64,000 nt of DNA. It comes from an uncultured Bacteroidota bacterium (GTDB lineage: Bacteria; Bacteroidota; Rhodothermia; Rhodothermales; Salinibacteraceae). The stretch spans positions 1-64,000 of the forward strand of contig CAJXLV010000001.1 in NCBI GenBank assembly GCA_913056185.1, in the 5' to 3' direction. Position numbers and translations under genes: made by a program. The stretch's first letter is position 1. Each line of letters starts with the position of its first letter. Positions 43,375 to 52,726 of the stretch are shown piece by piece. The notes under the pieces are model-generated. The model did no database searches. It had not been told where the DNA came from and saw only the letters and a list, made by a program, of their open reading frames with translations.

Positions 43375-43668
43375 CTACGACCGTTCCCGCTCTACGAGCT
43401 GCTCCACGTCAAGCGCCGACTCCAGCTCCAGTACCTCCAGCATTTCGTAAAAAATGGCGGGCGGCTCCAGGAGCACCACCTCCACCCCCTGCTCTCGGAG
43501 CCGGTGGAGCGCCATGATGGCCTCCGTATCAACCAGGCGGGCGCGCGCCAGGTCAATGCGGACGCGGCTCGCGTCGTCCAGGTGGTACGTCAGGTGGCGC
43601 ACCGCCATCAGGTTGAAGTCGCGTCGGGGGCGGACGGTAAGGGTGTCTCCGTGGCGTTCGAGGTCCAT
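43375..43668 (-). CDS. STAS-domain protein (anti-sigma antagonist-like)
   Basis: 97 residues. The pattern fits a STAS fold: TLTVRPRRDFNLM, then VRIDLARARLVDTEAIMALH, where the conserved Asp-x-Thr/Ser lies at the switch helix, then VEVVLLEPPAIFYEML. Its start lies inside the end of the RsbW/GNAT gene (61-base overlap), so the two are made together. This fits a partner-switch pair. No sigma factor is nearby. Confidence 0.75.
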   Translation of the reverse strand: MDLERHGDTLTVRPRRDFNLMAVRHLTYHLDDASRVRIDLARARLVDTEAIMALHRLREQGVEVVLLEPPAIFYEMLEVLELESALDVEQLVERERS

Positions 43669-45122
43669 GACAGCTCCTCCAAGATGTGCTGCTTGAGAGT
43701 TGTGGCGAGGTCCGAGTACACCGTGATGGCGTCCGGATCGAGCGACACCAGCGGGCGCTGCAGGCGCAGGTAGTCGCGGTCGTGATGAAAGCGCGGCATG
43801 AGCCCGGCGAAGACGAAGCCATGATCGCGGAGCATCGCCGTGGCGGCGGGAGTGGAGGGGGCATCGAGCGGCAGGTCCACGCACGCCACCGACATGTCCT
43901 CGTCCTCCAGGTCGTCGAGGGCCTGCTGCACCTGTGCCGGAAGGTCCTGCCCGACGGTCTCCACCACAAAGACCACGTGGCCGTAGGTGTAGCGGATGCG
44001 CGCATCCATCTCGGTGGTGTCGGCCACCGCCTCGCGGGGCGTTGCGGCCGAGGCGGGCGGCACCCGAAGCGCCTCCACCCCCAGTGCGTCGTAGATCTGC
44101 CGCAGCACATCGGCATAGGGGGCCGGCAGGTAAGCCGTGACCGTTTCGTAGGGCACCAGCGGCCGGAAATCGATCACAATGCTGATGGGCTGGGTGTGAT
44201 CGTCGGCCAGCGACCGGAAGCGCTCCGGGGGAAAGAGCCCCAGCAGCAGGGCCGTAGACACCATGCCGAAGTGATGGTTTACGCGCTGGCTGATGTCGTG
44301 CACCGTCACTGCCTCCCCAAACACCCCGCTCAGGCCGTTTGCGTTGGCCTGGTCGATCAGCGTACGCAGCATTCGCTTCATGAGGCCGCGTCGCCGGTGG
44401 TTCACGTCCACGGCCGCCTCCCCCACCTCCCCGATGGTGGAGTCCGACGACCGGAGGACGGCGAAGTAGCCCACCGTGCGCCCCGATTCGCTGCGCACGA
44501 CCACCCCAAACTTTTCGTTCTGCTCCAGCGCCCGCTCGATGCGTTCGGGATAGTAGAGGTCTTCCTTGGCGTAGGTGTACCCGTACGTGCGGTAAATGAG
44601 CTTTGCAATGTCCTCGGCGTCGCCCGGCTCCACCGGGGCAAGCGTATAGGACACGTCCTCGCGGTCGGCATCGGGGTCCGGCTGCTCAGTGGGGTGAAGC
44701 TCCGCGATGTGCTCCGACTCGATGCGCTGCATGATCCGGAACTCCTTTCCCTCCCGGCCCCGGTTCAGAAAGGCAAAATCGTCCACGCAGTGCTGCACCA
44801 CGGCAAACCCCGCCCCGTCGAAATGGTCTTCCTCGATGGCACGCTGCGGATCGTACGCGTGCTGCGATGGGTCGAAGGGCTCGCCCTTTTCGTGAATAAT
44901 GACCTCTGCCGTGGAGAGGTCGGCCCGGAAGGCAATGGTGAAGGCCCCTTCCTCGCCGGGAAACGCAAACCGCACGACGTCGGTCACAAGCTCGTCGACA
45001 GCGAGCGCGAGGCGGAGGGCCTTCGTGTCAGAAAGGCCCACGTTGAGGCCCCATTTGTAGGCGTAGTCCGTCGTGGGCCCGATGATGTTGACGTGGTTGG
45101 GGAGGTGCAGGGTCTGGTCCAT
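43608..45122 (-). CDS. RsbW-like ATPase domain fused to GNAT acetyltransferase
   Basis: 504 residues from the ATG at 45122. The first 150 form a histidine-kinase-like ATPase of the anti-sigma type (KALRLALAVDELVTDVVRF carries the N-box; DHFDGAGFAVVQHCVDD the G region). Residues about 165-330 form a GNAT domain with EAAVDVNHRRRGLMKRML as acetyl-CoA loop. A third region (about 340-500) is acetyltransferase-like but degenerate. The linked STAS protein suggests that phosphorylation or sequestration of STAS controls, or is controlled by, an acetyltransferase. Such fusions exist but are uncommon. Confidence 0.8.
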   Translation of the reverse strand: MDQTLHLPNHVNIIGPTTDYAYKWGLNVGLSDTKALRLALAVDELVTDVVRFAFPGEEGAFTIAFRADLSTAEVIIHEKGEPFDPSQHAYDPQRAIEEDHFDGAGFAVVQHCVDDFAFLNRGREGKEFRIMQRIESEHIAELHPTEQPDPDADREDVSYTLAPVEPGDAEDIAKLIYRTYGYTYAKEDLYYPERIERALEQNEKFGVVVRSESGRTVGYFAVLRSSDSTIGEVGEAAVDVNHRRRGLMKRMLRTLIDQANANGLSGVFGEAVTVHDISQRVNHHFGMVSTALLLGLFPPERFRSLADDHTQPISIVIDFRPLVPYETVTAYLPAPYADVLRQIYDALGVEALRVPPASAATPREAVADTTEMDARIRYTYGHVVFVVETVGQDLPAQVQQALDDLEDEDMSVACVDLPLDAPSTPAATAMLRDHGFVFAGLMPRFHHDRDYLRLQRPLVSLDPDAITVYSDLATTLKQHILEELSWTSNATETPLPSAPDATST

Positions 45123-45275
45123 GGCGCGCAGAGGGGCGTTGGGCGCGACAATCGATCCGGAATGTTCTCGCTCATGCGAAGATCGCGCAAAGGACCATGT
45201 TCCGACACAGGGAAATCCCTGATTCTGATGCCCGGGCGCGCCCGATGCCGGGGCCACGATCAGCATGCCAGGCTG

Positions 45276-46469
45276 TCAGCCTCCAGCCGCGTGCTCACGC
45301 CCGTACCGCCACGTCAGGTACGCCATGAATCCGACCCCCGTACGGAGCGCCTCCTCATCAGGGGTGAACTGTGCGGTGTGAAGGCCGTGCTCACTGCCCA
45401 CGCCAAGCTGGTAGAAGGTGCCTGGGCACTCCTGCAGGATGTAGGCGAAGTCTTCGCCCGCGAACCACCGATCGGCCGCCACCGTGCGGTCCGGCCCTAC
45501 GTACTCGCGGGCAGCCTTCTGGACGAGGGCCGTCGTCGACTCGTCATTCCGGAGCGCGGGGTAGCCCTCCCGCACCTCCACCGTAGCAGTGGCGCCGTGA
45601 GCCTCGGCGGTGCGGTGCACGAGCCGCCGGAAGAGATCGTGCGCCCGGAAGCGCCAGTCCTCGTCCATGGCCCGGAAGGTGCCCTCCAGCCGGGCCGTGT
45701 CGGGGATGACGTTGGTGGCCCCGTCCGCCACAAAGCGCCCGAGGGTAAGCACCGACGGCACGCCGGGCGGACACCGGCGACTGACGAGCGACTGAAGGCC
45801 GGTGACGATTTCGCTGGCGACGTAGACCGGATCGATCGCTGCGTGGGGATCTGCTGCGTGGCCGCCCTCTCCGTCGACCGTGACGTATACCTCATCGGTG
45901 GAGGCCATGAACCCGCCCGGGCGCACCCCAAGGGTTCCGGGCGGGAGATCCGGCTTCACGTGCTGCCCGAAGGCCGCGCTGGGGGCCGGCACGCCCTCGC
46001 TCGCATCGAGCACGCCTTCGTCGATCATGAACGGGGCCCCGCCCGGGATGCGCTCTTCGTGCGGCTGGAAGCAGGCCCGCACCTGCCCGTGCACCGCCTC
46101 GCGGTGCTCCGCCAGAATTGCGATCGTGCCAAGCAGAGACGACGTGTGGAGGTCATGCCCGCAGGCGTGCATCACCCCGTCTTGTTCCGAGGCAAACGCG
46201 AGCCCTGTCTCTTCGCGGATGGGCAGCGCGTCCATATCGGCCCGCAGAAGCACCGTGGGCCCCGGTCGGCCGCCGTCCAGCGTCGCCACCACCCCAGTGC
46301 CGTACACCCCCGTGCGCACGTGCAGGTCGTACGCGTCCAGCCACGCCGTCACCCGCCGGGCCGTCTCCTGCTCCTCCCCGGAAAGCTCCGGGTGGCGGTG
46401 CAACGCGCGGCGGAGGGACACGACCTCGGGATACACGTCGTCGGCAGCAGTTTTGATCTCGTCGATCAT
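45276..46469 (-). CDS. M20D amidohydrolase (hippurate/IAA-amino-acid hydrolase type)
   Basis: 397 residues. The diagnostic RRALHRHPELSGEEQET start, the metal-binding Cys/His pair in HACGHDLHTS, QPHEERIPGG with the catalytic glutamate, and GQHVKP are all present. Hydrolyses N-acyl amino acids; exact substrate unknown. It is transcribed leftward, ending 153 bases before the RsbW/GNAT gene on the same strand, and diverges from the NSS transporter. Confidence 0.94.
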   Translation of the reverse strand: MIDEIKTAADDVYPEVVSLRRALHRHPELSGEEQETARRVTAWLDAYDLHVRTGVYGTGVVATLDGGRPGPTVLLRADMDALPIREETGLAFASEQDGVMHACGHDLHTSSLLGTIAILAEHREAVHGQVRACFQPHEERIPGGAPFMIDEGVLDASEGVPAPSAAFGQHVKPDLPPGTLGVRPGGFMASTDEVYVTVDGEGGHAADPHAAIDPVYVASEIVTGLQSLVSRRCPPGVPSVLTLGRFVADGATNVIPDTARLEGTFRAMDEDWRFRAHDLFRRLVHRTAEAHGATATVEVREGYPALRNDESTTALVQKAAREYVGPDRTVAADRWFAGEDFAYILQECPGTFYQLGVGSEHGLHTAQFTPDEEALRTGVGFMAYLTWRYGREHAAGG

Positions 46470-46715
46470 CGAAGAACAGCGTTCGCGAGCAAAAACACGA
46501 GGGAATTCCGGAGTGCGGACGGATTTGTTTCGGCAACCGGCCCACCCCTACAGTGGTCCGGCCTCACGCCCCACGTCCATGCGTCTTGTACGGCGGTCCT
46601 CTTGTACGGCGTCTCGCCTTTCTCTTCCTCCCCCCTGGAAGCGGCCATTCGAAATTTCGGTCTGTCGCTCCTACTTTGGGGGCGATCATACAACACACAC
46701 AGCTGTCCCGCTTCG

Positions 46716-48164
46716 ATGTCCGACTCAACCGTAGAGCTTTCGCGGGCCCAATGGGGCTCGCGCTTCGGCTTTTTGATGGCCATGCTTGGTGCCATGGTGG
46801 GGGCCGGCAACATCTGGCGCTTTCCGTACGTGACCGGCGAAAGTGGGGGCGGTGCGTTCATTCTGGCGTACTTCGTGCTCCTGCTCATTTTGGCCATTCC
46901 CGGTCTCATCGCCGAGGTCGGCTTTGGGCGGTATGCCGGGCAGGGCGTGATCGGGGCCTTCCGCGAGGGGGTGTCCTCGCGCGGACTGGTGGGGCTTGGG
47001 GTGGTGGTGCTGGTCGTGAACGTGGCCCTCATGTCGTACTACTCGCCCGTCGTCGGGTGGACGCTCTACTACGCCGTGCATGCGCTGATGGGCACGTTTA
47101 CGGCGGGCGGCTTCGAGCCCGCGGCATTCTGGGACGGGTTCCGCGCGAGCGCCGCCCTGACCATCGGTACGCACACGGCCACCATGGCGCTGGTGGGGGC
47201 GGTGCTGTACCTCGGCATTCGGCGGGGTGTGGAGCGGCTCGTAATCTACGCGGTGCCCGGGCTCGTGCTTGCCCTGGTGGCCATCACAATTCGGGCACTC
47301 ACGCTGGAGGGGGCGGCCGACGGGCTCGCCTTCACGTTTGGGGTGGACTGGAGCAAGCTGGCACTCGGCCAAACCTGGATCACGGCGCTCGGCCAGGTCC
47401 TCTTCTCCACGGGGCTGGGCTGGGGCATCGCGCTCACTGTGGGCAGCTACCTGCCGGACTACGACGACATTCCCATCGGGGGCGGCGTGTTTACGGTGAT
47501 CGGGAACTCGAGCGTGGGCATCCTGGCGGCCTTCGCCATCTTCCCGATCGTCTTCGCATTCGACCTAGACCCCGCCTCGGGGGCGAGCCTCACCTTTGTG
47601 TCCCTGCCGCAGGTCTTCCCGCAGATGGCCGGCGGCCTGCTGTGGGCCCTTCTGTTCTTCGTTGGCTTCTTCTTCGCTGCCTTTACCTCGGCCATCCTGA
47701 TCACAGAGGTGAGCGTGACTACGCTGAGTGAGGAAACGGCGTTCAGTCGCGAGCAGACGGTGGTGGTGGTGTGCGGTGCCATCTGGCTGCTTGGCATTCC
47801 CAGCGCGTACTGGCCCACCGTCTTCGGCTTCCTCGACTTCGTGTTTGGCAACTTCGGCCTCCCCCTCGCCACTCTCGCCATCATTGGCGCCATCGGGTGG
47901 GCCCTGGGGCCGGAGCGGCTGCGGGTGCTGGAGATCAACCGAAACGCCGGCCTCTACGTGCCGTCCGTCTGGAACCCCCTGGTGCGGTACGTCATCCCGC
48001 TGGTGATGCTCGGCATCGTGGCCAATTACGCCTGGGCCAATTTCGGCACGCCGCAGATGATTGGGGGCGTGGCCGTCTTTGTGGGCGTGCCCGTCTTCGG
48101 CTACGCGCTCATGTCGTTCCTGGAGGGCCGCCGCGACCGCCTCGCGGAGGACGAAGCCCGATGA
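46716..48164 (+). CDS. Sodium-dependent transporter of the NSS family
   Basis: 482 residues with about twelve hydrophobic segments. TM1 carries GNIWRFPYVTGESGGGAF, the sodium and substrate site of neurotransmitter:sodium symporters, as in LeuT and MetP. Substrate is probably an amino acid, by family. The ATG at 46716 lies just before SRAQWGSRFGF, the usual NSS start. A one-helix protein gene follows at 70 bases. Confidence 0.94.
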   Translation: MSDSTVELSRAQWGSRFGFLMAMLGAMVGAGNIWRFPYVTGESGGGAFILAYFVLLLILAIPGLIAEVGFGRYAGQGVIGAFREGVSSRGLVGLGVVVLVVNVALMSYYSPVVGWTLYYAVHALMGTFTAGGFEPAAFWDGFRASAALTIGTHTATMALVGAVLYLGIRRGVERLVIYAVPGLVLALVAITIRALTLEGAADGLAFTFGVDWSKLALGQTWITALGQVLFSTGLGWGIALTVGSYLPDYDDIPIGGGVFTVIGNSSVGILAAFAIFPIVFAFDLDPASGASLTFVSLPQVFPQMAGGLLWALLFFVGFFFAAFTSAILITEVSVTTLSEETAFSREQTVVVVCGAIWLLGIPSAYWPTVFGFLDFVFGNFGLPLATLAIIGAIGWALGPERLRVLEINRNAGLYVPSVWNPLVRYVIPLVMLGIVANYAWANFGTPQMIGGVAVFVGVPVFGYALMSFLEGRRDRLAEDEAR

Positions 48165-48233
48165 TGCAGGACTGCTCCCATCCGGAACTGCCCTCGCCTG
48201 CCCCCGCTCCCCGTCTCCCGTTCCCTCGTTCCA

Positions 48234-48569
48234 ATGCCTGCCATGCTCGGACTCTCTCTGGACGTATGGGCCACGATGCTCTTCTGCGTCGTGGCCTTCT
48301 TTGGCGTCTCCATTTGGGTGCTCTTCTACACGCTCCGTCAGGAGGACAAGAAGCTCGCGCTGATCGAGACGGACGGCGACCTGGATACGTACTCGCCCCG
48401 TGCCCTGCGCGACCTGCGGCACTGGATAGAGGCCCATCCCAACCCGGCCCACCCGGACGTGCAGACGGCCCGCACCCTCTACAACGACTGTGTAAACACC
48501 CTGAAGGCAACAGACCGCCACTTCTACGACTGGTCGGCCGCCGAGATTGAGTCCCTCGACACGATTTGA
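48234..48569 (+). CDS. Single-helix protein downstream of the NSS transporter
   Basis: 111 residues: one N-terminal transmembrane helix (WATMLFCVVAFFGVSIWVLF), then a basic/acidic soluble helical region. Several bacterial NSS transporters are encoded with a small one-helix partner (MetS beside MetP). This protein has the right place and topology but is longer. A transporter accessory role is inferred from position. Confidence 0.7.
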   Translation: MPAMLGLSLDVWATMLFCVVAFFGVSIWVLFYTLRQEDKKLALIETDGDLDTYSPRALRDLRHWIEAHPNPAHPDVQTARTLYNDCVNTLKATDRHFYDWSAAEIESLDTI

Positions 48570-48625
48570 CTTCTTCCCCGGCCATCGCCCGAGGGAGGCC
48601 TTCTCCCTCGCGCCTCCTCCATACT

Positions 48626-49489
48626 CTAATTTGCCTGCGAGCTCAAGATCTCTCGCAGGTCCGACGCATTCTTGGAGGCAGCCTGTGCCGACGTGCGCAG
48701 GTCCTCGGGGACGGGCTCGTCGACCTCGGCCCCCGCCTGCATGCGCCCGACCAGCTCATCGGTAACATTTGCGTAGTCCACCGCGCCCCGGGCATTGGGG
48801 TCTCGGTCAAACACCGTCGTTCGTCCGTTCTGTGACTTCGCCAGGGACGAACTGGTGCGTATCTCATTTTCTAATACCAACCGCCCATATTTTTCGCGAA
48901 TGTATTCCCGATACGTCTGGTGCATTCGCTTGCGAGCGTCCACCTGCGTAAACACGAAATGCGGCGACTGAAGCAGGGGATTGAGCTTGTCCTCCACAAG
49001 CTGGACCGTCTGGTAGGTCTGCTCTCCTCCCACAATGGATTGGTACTCGGGCAAAACGGGGATCACCACATGCTCGCTGGCCACCAGCGCATTTAGGCTG
49101 TAGACCGTGAGTGCCGCCGCCGTGTCAAACAGCACCACGTCGTACTCAAGGTCTATCGTTTGCAGCACCTCTCGTACCCATAGCACATCCGTGGGCTTGT
49201 TCAGATCCCGCATGCGGCGGGTCAGGATGCTGGACGACGGAATCAGGTCAAATCCTTGGGTACTCTTCGGGGTAATCTGCTGCGGGTCGTGCTCCGCCTC
49301 AAAAAACCCGGCGACCGACTGGCTGGGGGCCGGCTCCCCAAACCCCATTGCGCGCGTGAGAAAGCCTTGCGGGTCAAGATCGATGACAAGAATGCTGCGC
49401 CCGGAGAGCCCCAGGGCTGCGGAAATGTGAATTGCGGTGGTAGTCTTTCCCGTGCCGCCCTTGTGGTTGCAGACAGACAAGACAGTCAT
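48626..49489 (-). CDS. ParA/Soj-type ATPase without ParB
   Basis: 287 residues. Deviant Walker A KGGTGKTTT at residues 10-18, Walker A' IDLDPQG and Walker B VVLFDTAAAL. The C-terminal ParA text is less conserved and ends in an Ala/Ser-rich acidic tail. No parB follows or precedes it. Orphan ParA proteins position cargoes or belong to mobile elements. The coding sequence is visibly lower in GC than its neighbours, so acquisition by transfer is possible. Confidence 0.88.
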   Translation of the reverse strand: MTVLSVCNHKGGTGKTTTAIHISAALGLSGRSILVIDLDPQGFLTRAMGFGEPAPSQSVAGFFEAEHDPQQITPKSTQGFDLIPSSSILTRRMRDLNKPTDVLWVREVLQTIDLEYDVVLFDTAAALTVYSLNALVASEHVVIPVLPEYQSIVGGEQTYQTVQLVEDKLNPLLQSPHFVFTQVDARKRMHQTYREYIREKYGRLVLENEIRTSSSLAKSQNGRTTVFDRDPNARGAVDYANVTDELVGRMQAGAEVDEPVPEDLRTSAQAASKNASDLREILSSQAN

Positions 49490-49687
49490 GACCTGTAGCC
49501 TCGGATGTGCTTGAAGGTACGGGTACGGTAATTCCTTCTTACCCCGGCGTCAATCACCGAGATAGACATTTCAGCGACCGCACGTTGTCGTGCAGCCGCG
49601 TTGAACAACTTTCGCGTGACCAGTGGCGTTTCCCCCCGCCAGGATTCCCGAACGCCTCGGCGCACTTTTTTCCCATTCTTTCGGTAC

Positions 49688-50311
49688 ATGTCTTCTCTAT
49701 TCTGCATCTCACCCCAATTTGTTCTCGCCTCCGCGTCGCCCCGCCGGCGCGCCTTGCTGGAGCACACCGGCCTCGCGTTTACGACCACCACGAGTCCTGT
49801 AGACGAAACCCTGCACGCGCCGCATACGCCCGATGCTGCCGTCCAAACACTCGCCCGACGGAAGGTGCGCCCGGTGGCCCAGTCCCACCCCGCAGCGCTC
49901 GTCCTGGCGGCCGACACTGTAGTGGCTCACGACGGTGACATCCTCACCAAGCCGGAGGACGCCGCCCATGCCCGCGCCATGCTCTGCCGCCTCAGCGGCA
50001 CAACGCACACAGTGCACACCGGCCTTGCCCTCGCACATACGGCCTCGGAGCGCGAAGTGACCCGCGTGGAGACCACGACGGTTGCGCTCGCCTCCCTTTC
50101 GGGGTCGGAGATCCGGGCATACGTCGAGTCGGGCTCCCCGATGGACAAGGCCGGTGGCTACGGGATTCAAGATCACACGGCGCCTTTTTTTGTGAAGCAG
50201 ATCAAGGGTGACTACTTTAACGTTGTGGGACTGCCGCTACGTTGTCTCTACTCCACCCTCCACCAATCGTTCGGGGACCTGCTGGACTCGCCGACTGCCG
50301 CCCAGCCGTAG
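49688..50311 (+). CDS. maf: Maf family nucleotide pyrophosphatase
   Basis: 207 residues. LASASPRRRALL at the start, the acidic catalytic DTVV and the SGSPMDKAGGYGIQ motif identify Maf, a house-cleaning enzyme that hydrolyses nucleoside triphosphates such as dTTP or modified pyrimidine nucleotides. The ATG at 49688 is preferred over an earlier one in-frame at 49601. Diverges from the ParA gene. Confidence 0.94.
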   Translation: MSSLFCISPQFVLASASPRRRALLEHTGLAFTTTTSPVDETLHAPHTPDAAVQTLARRKVRPVAQSHPAALVLAADTVVAHDGDILTKPEDAAHARAMLCRLSGTTHTVHTGLALAHTASEREVTRVETTTVALASLSGSEIRAYVESGSPMDKAGGYGIQDHTAPFFVKQIKGDYFNVVGLPLRCLYSTLHQSFGDLLDSPTAAQP

Positions 50312-50414
50312 CCCCCAACTTTTCACGGGACTCGCCGTGTACGAAACATTCCATCGCATCTGCCTCCATTCATTTTGCAGGGATCGGCTTCGTCCGGTCG
50401 GTGCGGCTCCTCCT

Positions 50415-51251
50415 ATGCTCCACTCCCCTCTCACATCTCCCCCCATCCAGGTGCTTCTGCTCCAATGCCGGAGCGCTCCCCGCATGGAGGCCCAGGAGCG
50501 GGCGTGCTTCCTGGAGCGGGGCCGCCTGTCCCCAGCCCAGCTGCACACTGTCAATGTCGCGCGTGGCGACCGTCCTACGCCGGCCCGCCTCGAAGAGGTC
50601 GACGCCCTTCTGATTGGAGGTGCCGGAAAGTACTCGGCCACGGACTCCTACCCGTGGACCGAAGCCCTCCACACCCTGGTCCGCCATGCCGTAGAGCAGC
50701 GCGTTCCCACCCTGGGGTCGTGCTGGGGCCATCAGGTCATTGCGCGAGCCCTCGGGGGACGCGTGGTGCACGACCCCGGCCGCTCTGAGCTGGGATGCGG
50801 CTGGGTCCGCCGCACGAAGGCCGGCACGCACGACCCGCTTCTGGGCCGCTTTCCGCCGCGCTTTCGCGCAAACATGGGCCATCACGACCGTGTGGTGGAG
50901 CTGCCGCCCTGCGCTACCGAGCTGGCCCACAACGACCAGCCGCATCAGGCGTTTCGCCTCGACGAGGCCCCCGTCTACGGCACACAGTTTCATAGCGAGC
51001 TGGACGCCCGGCGGGAGCGAGAACGCATCTTGGTGTACCGGGAGTATTATCGTGACGCATTGCCGGATGAGGAAACGGTCCAGCACGTACTGGACAGTCT
51101 TGCCGACACCACGGAGGTGGACAACCTGTTGTACGACTTTCTTGCGACGTATGCGGTGCCCCCAGCCCCTCCCATGAAGGCCTCTGCCTTGCATGCCCCT
51201 TCTCGCCCCCCGAGCGCCGCCGCTCAGCAGCGCGCCGCCCCGTCGTCCTGA
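50415..51251 (+). CDS. Class-I glutamine amidotransferase-like protein
   Basis: 278 residues. The nucleophile elbow GSCWGHQVIARALGG holds the cysteine; the His-Glu pair is in GTQFHSELD. This is the GMP-synthase-type GATase fold without a synthetase domain. Free-standing members act as gamma-glutamyl hydrolases or amidotransferases of unknown partners. A Pro/Ala/Ser-rich tail of about 25 residues follows the domain. Convergent with folB, whose stop is one base away. Confidence 0.85.
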   Translation: MLHSPLTSPPIQVLLLQCRSAPRMEAQERACFLERGRLSPAQLHTVNVARGDRPTPARLEEVDALLIGGAGKYSATDSYPWTEALHTLVRHAVEQRVPTLGSCWGHQVIARALGGRVVHDPGRSELGCGWVRRTKAGTHDPLLGRFPPRFRANMGHHDRVVELPPCATELAHNDQPHQAFRLDEAPVYGTQFHSELDARRERERILVYREYYRDALPDEETVQHVLDSLADTTEVDNLLYDFLATYAVPPAPPMKASALHAPSRPPSAAAQQRAAPSS

Positions 51252-51252
51252 A

Positions 51253-51684
51253 TCAGGTACCGGGATCATCGATCGTATAGGTGGCCTCCGCCCGGTCGCA
51301 AGGGCCTCCCACGGGCGGGTTCGGCTTGCGAACGGTTACTTCCACCCCCTCCACATCCGGATAGGTGTCGCGCACCTTGTGCGCAATGCGGTAAGCCAGC
51401 TTTTCGATGAGGTAAAACTTGTTCTCCGTGACCAGCCGCCGCACAAACGTGTAGACCTGCTCGTAGTCCACTGTGCGCGTCAGGTCGTCGTGAACGGCCG
51501 CCGCCTCAAAGTCCAGCCCGACGCTGACGTCCACCTCGTAGCGCCCCCCCACGCGGTGCTCTTCCTGCATCACGCCGTGATGGCCGTAGAAGACGGCATT
51601 GACCAGGCGCACAGTCCCGGTGGTGGAATGCTCGGACGACGCTGAAGCCGTGGGGGGCGCAACGGACGATTCGGACTCGGGCAT
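51253..51684 (-). CDS. folB: Dihydroneopterin aldolase
   Basis: 143 residues, of which the first 20 are a polar extension. The family text is RLVNAVFYGHHGVMQEEHR (catalytic region), DYEQVYTFVRRLV and FYLIEKLAYRIA with the conserved Glu-Lys. VTVRKPNPPVG carries the C-terminal lysine. Enzyme of tetrahydrofolate synthesis. The gene follows the PfkB-type kinase on the same strand after about 100 bases. Confidence 0.92.
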   Translation of the reverse strand: MPESESSVAPPTASASSEHSTTGTVRLVNAVFYGHHGVMQEEHRVGGRYEVDVSVGLDFEAAAVHDDLTRTVDYEQVYTFVRRLVTENKFYLIEKLAYRIAHKVRDTYPDVEGVEVTVRKPNPPVGGPCDRAEATYTIDDPGT

Positions 51685-51787
51685 TGGGCAGCAGGAACGA
51701 ACAACAGGGCAACAACAAGGGCAATGAAAAGAGCCCGGAGCGCGGGCCGTCACGCGGGCCGTCACACACGGAAACTGCGCACATGCG

Positions 51788-52726
51788 TTACGCAGGGTGT
51801 GTATCGAAGGGGACCAGCTGAGGAATGTCGGCCAGTTCGCGAAAGGCCGAGGACCGCTCAGCGATGGCCTGGGGGTCGATGTCAAGGAGGCGGTCGGGGC
51901 CGTAGCGCTGCACCACGTAAGAGGCCATGACGCTGCCGTAGATGACGGCGCGGCGGAGGGCTTCTTCATCAATCGAGCCCGTGCGGTGAAGGTGCCCGGC
52001 AACCCCCCCGGCAAATGCATCGCCAGCCCCCGTGGGGTCTTGGAGATCCTCAAGGGGATAGGCCGGGGCGCTAAACACGGACCCGTCGGTAAACAGCAGG
52101 GCGCCGTGTTCTCCCTTCTTGATGATAAGGATCTCCGGCCCCATCTCGCGAATCAGGCTCGCGGCCCGCACGAGGTTGGGCTCGTCGGCCAGCTCCCGTG
52201 CCTCCGCGTCGTTGATCACCAAACAGTCCACCGCCGAGAGAGTGGTGCGGAGGCTGTCCGGCGTGTTTTCGATCCAGTAGTTCATCGTGTCCGCGATCAC
52301 GAAGTCCGGATCGTCGGCTTGCGCCAGCACCTCCCGCTGAATTCCGGGTTCCAGGTTGCCGAGACACACAATGGTGCTGTCTCGGTACGAGTCGGGAATC
52401 TCGGGCTCGAACGACGCCAGCGCGTTTAGCTGCGTATCGAGCGTATCCCGCTCGTTCATGTCGTAGTGATATTCCCCGTGCCAGAAAAAGGTCTTCTCGT
52501 CCTCGTCCACCTCCAGGCCTTCGAGATCCACCCCTCCCTCGGCAAGCACTTGCCGGTACTCGTCGGGAAAGTCGTGCCCCACTACCCCCACCAGGCGCAC
52601 GTCCTCGCAAAAGGGACGGGCGGCGAGCGTGAGATACGAGGCACTGCCGCCCAGCACGCGCTCGGCGGACCCGAAGGGGGTATCGATGGAGTCGAAGGCA
52701 ACGGTCCCGACGGCGAGAATGCTCAC
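51788..52726 (-). CDS. PfkB-family sugar or nucleoside kinase
   Basis: 312 residues from a GTG at 52726 (an ATG at 52798 would add 24 residues unlike the family). The start SILAVGTVAFDSIDTPFG and the DPTGAGDAFAGGVAGHL signature with its catalytic aspartate identify a PfkB kinase of the adenosine-kinase-like branch. Substrate unproven. Related to the kinase gene on the other strand at 53151, but the two are divergent in sequence. Confidence 0.88.
   Translation of the reverse strand: MSILAVGTVAFDSIDTPFGSAERVLGGSASYLTLAARPFCEDVRLVGVVGHDFPDEYRQVLAEGGVDLEGLEVDEDEKTFFWHGEYHYDMNERDTLDTQLNALASFEPEIPDSYRDSTIVCLGNLEPGIQREVLAQADDPDFVIADTMNYWIENTPDSLRTTLSAVDCLVINDAEARELADEPNLVRAASLIREMGPEILIIKKGEHGALLFTDGSVFSAPAYPLEDLQDPTGAGDAFAGGVAGHLHRTGSIDEEALRRAVIYGSVMASYVVQRYGPDRLLDIDPQAIAERSSAFRELADIPQLVPFDTHPA

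Noticed and set aside
43686-46715. Very long plus-strand open frame leading into the NSS transporter
   Set aside because: It runs antisense to three well-supported minus-strand genes. The transporter family start is at 46716, and the preceding text has no family similarity.
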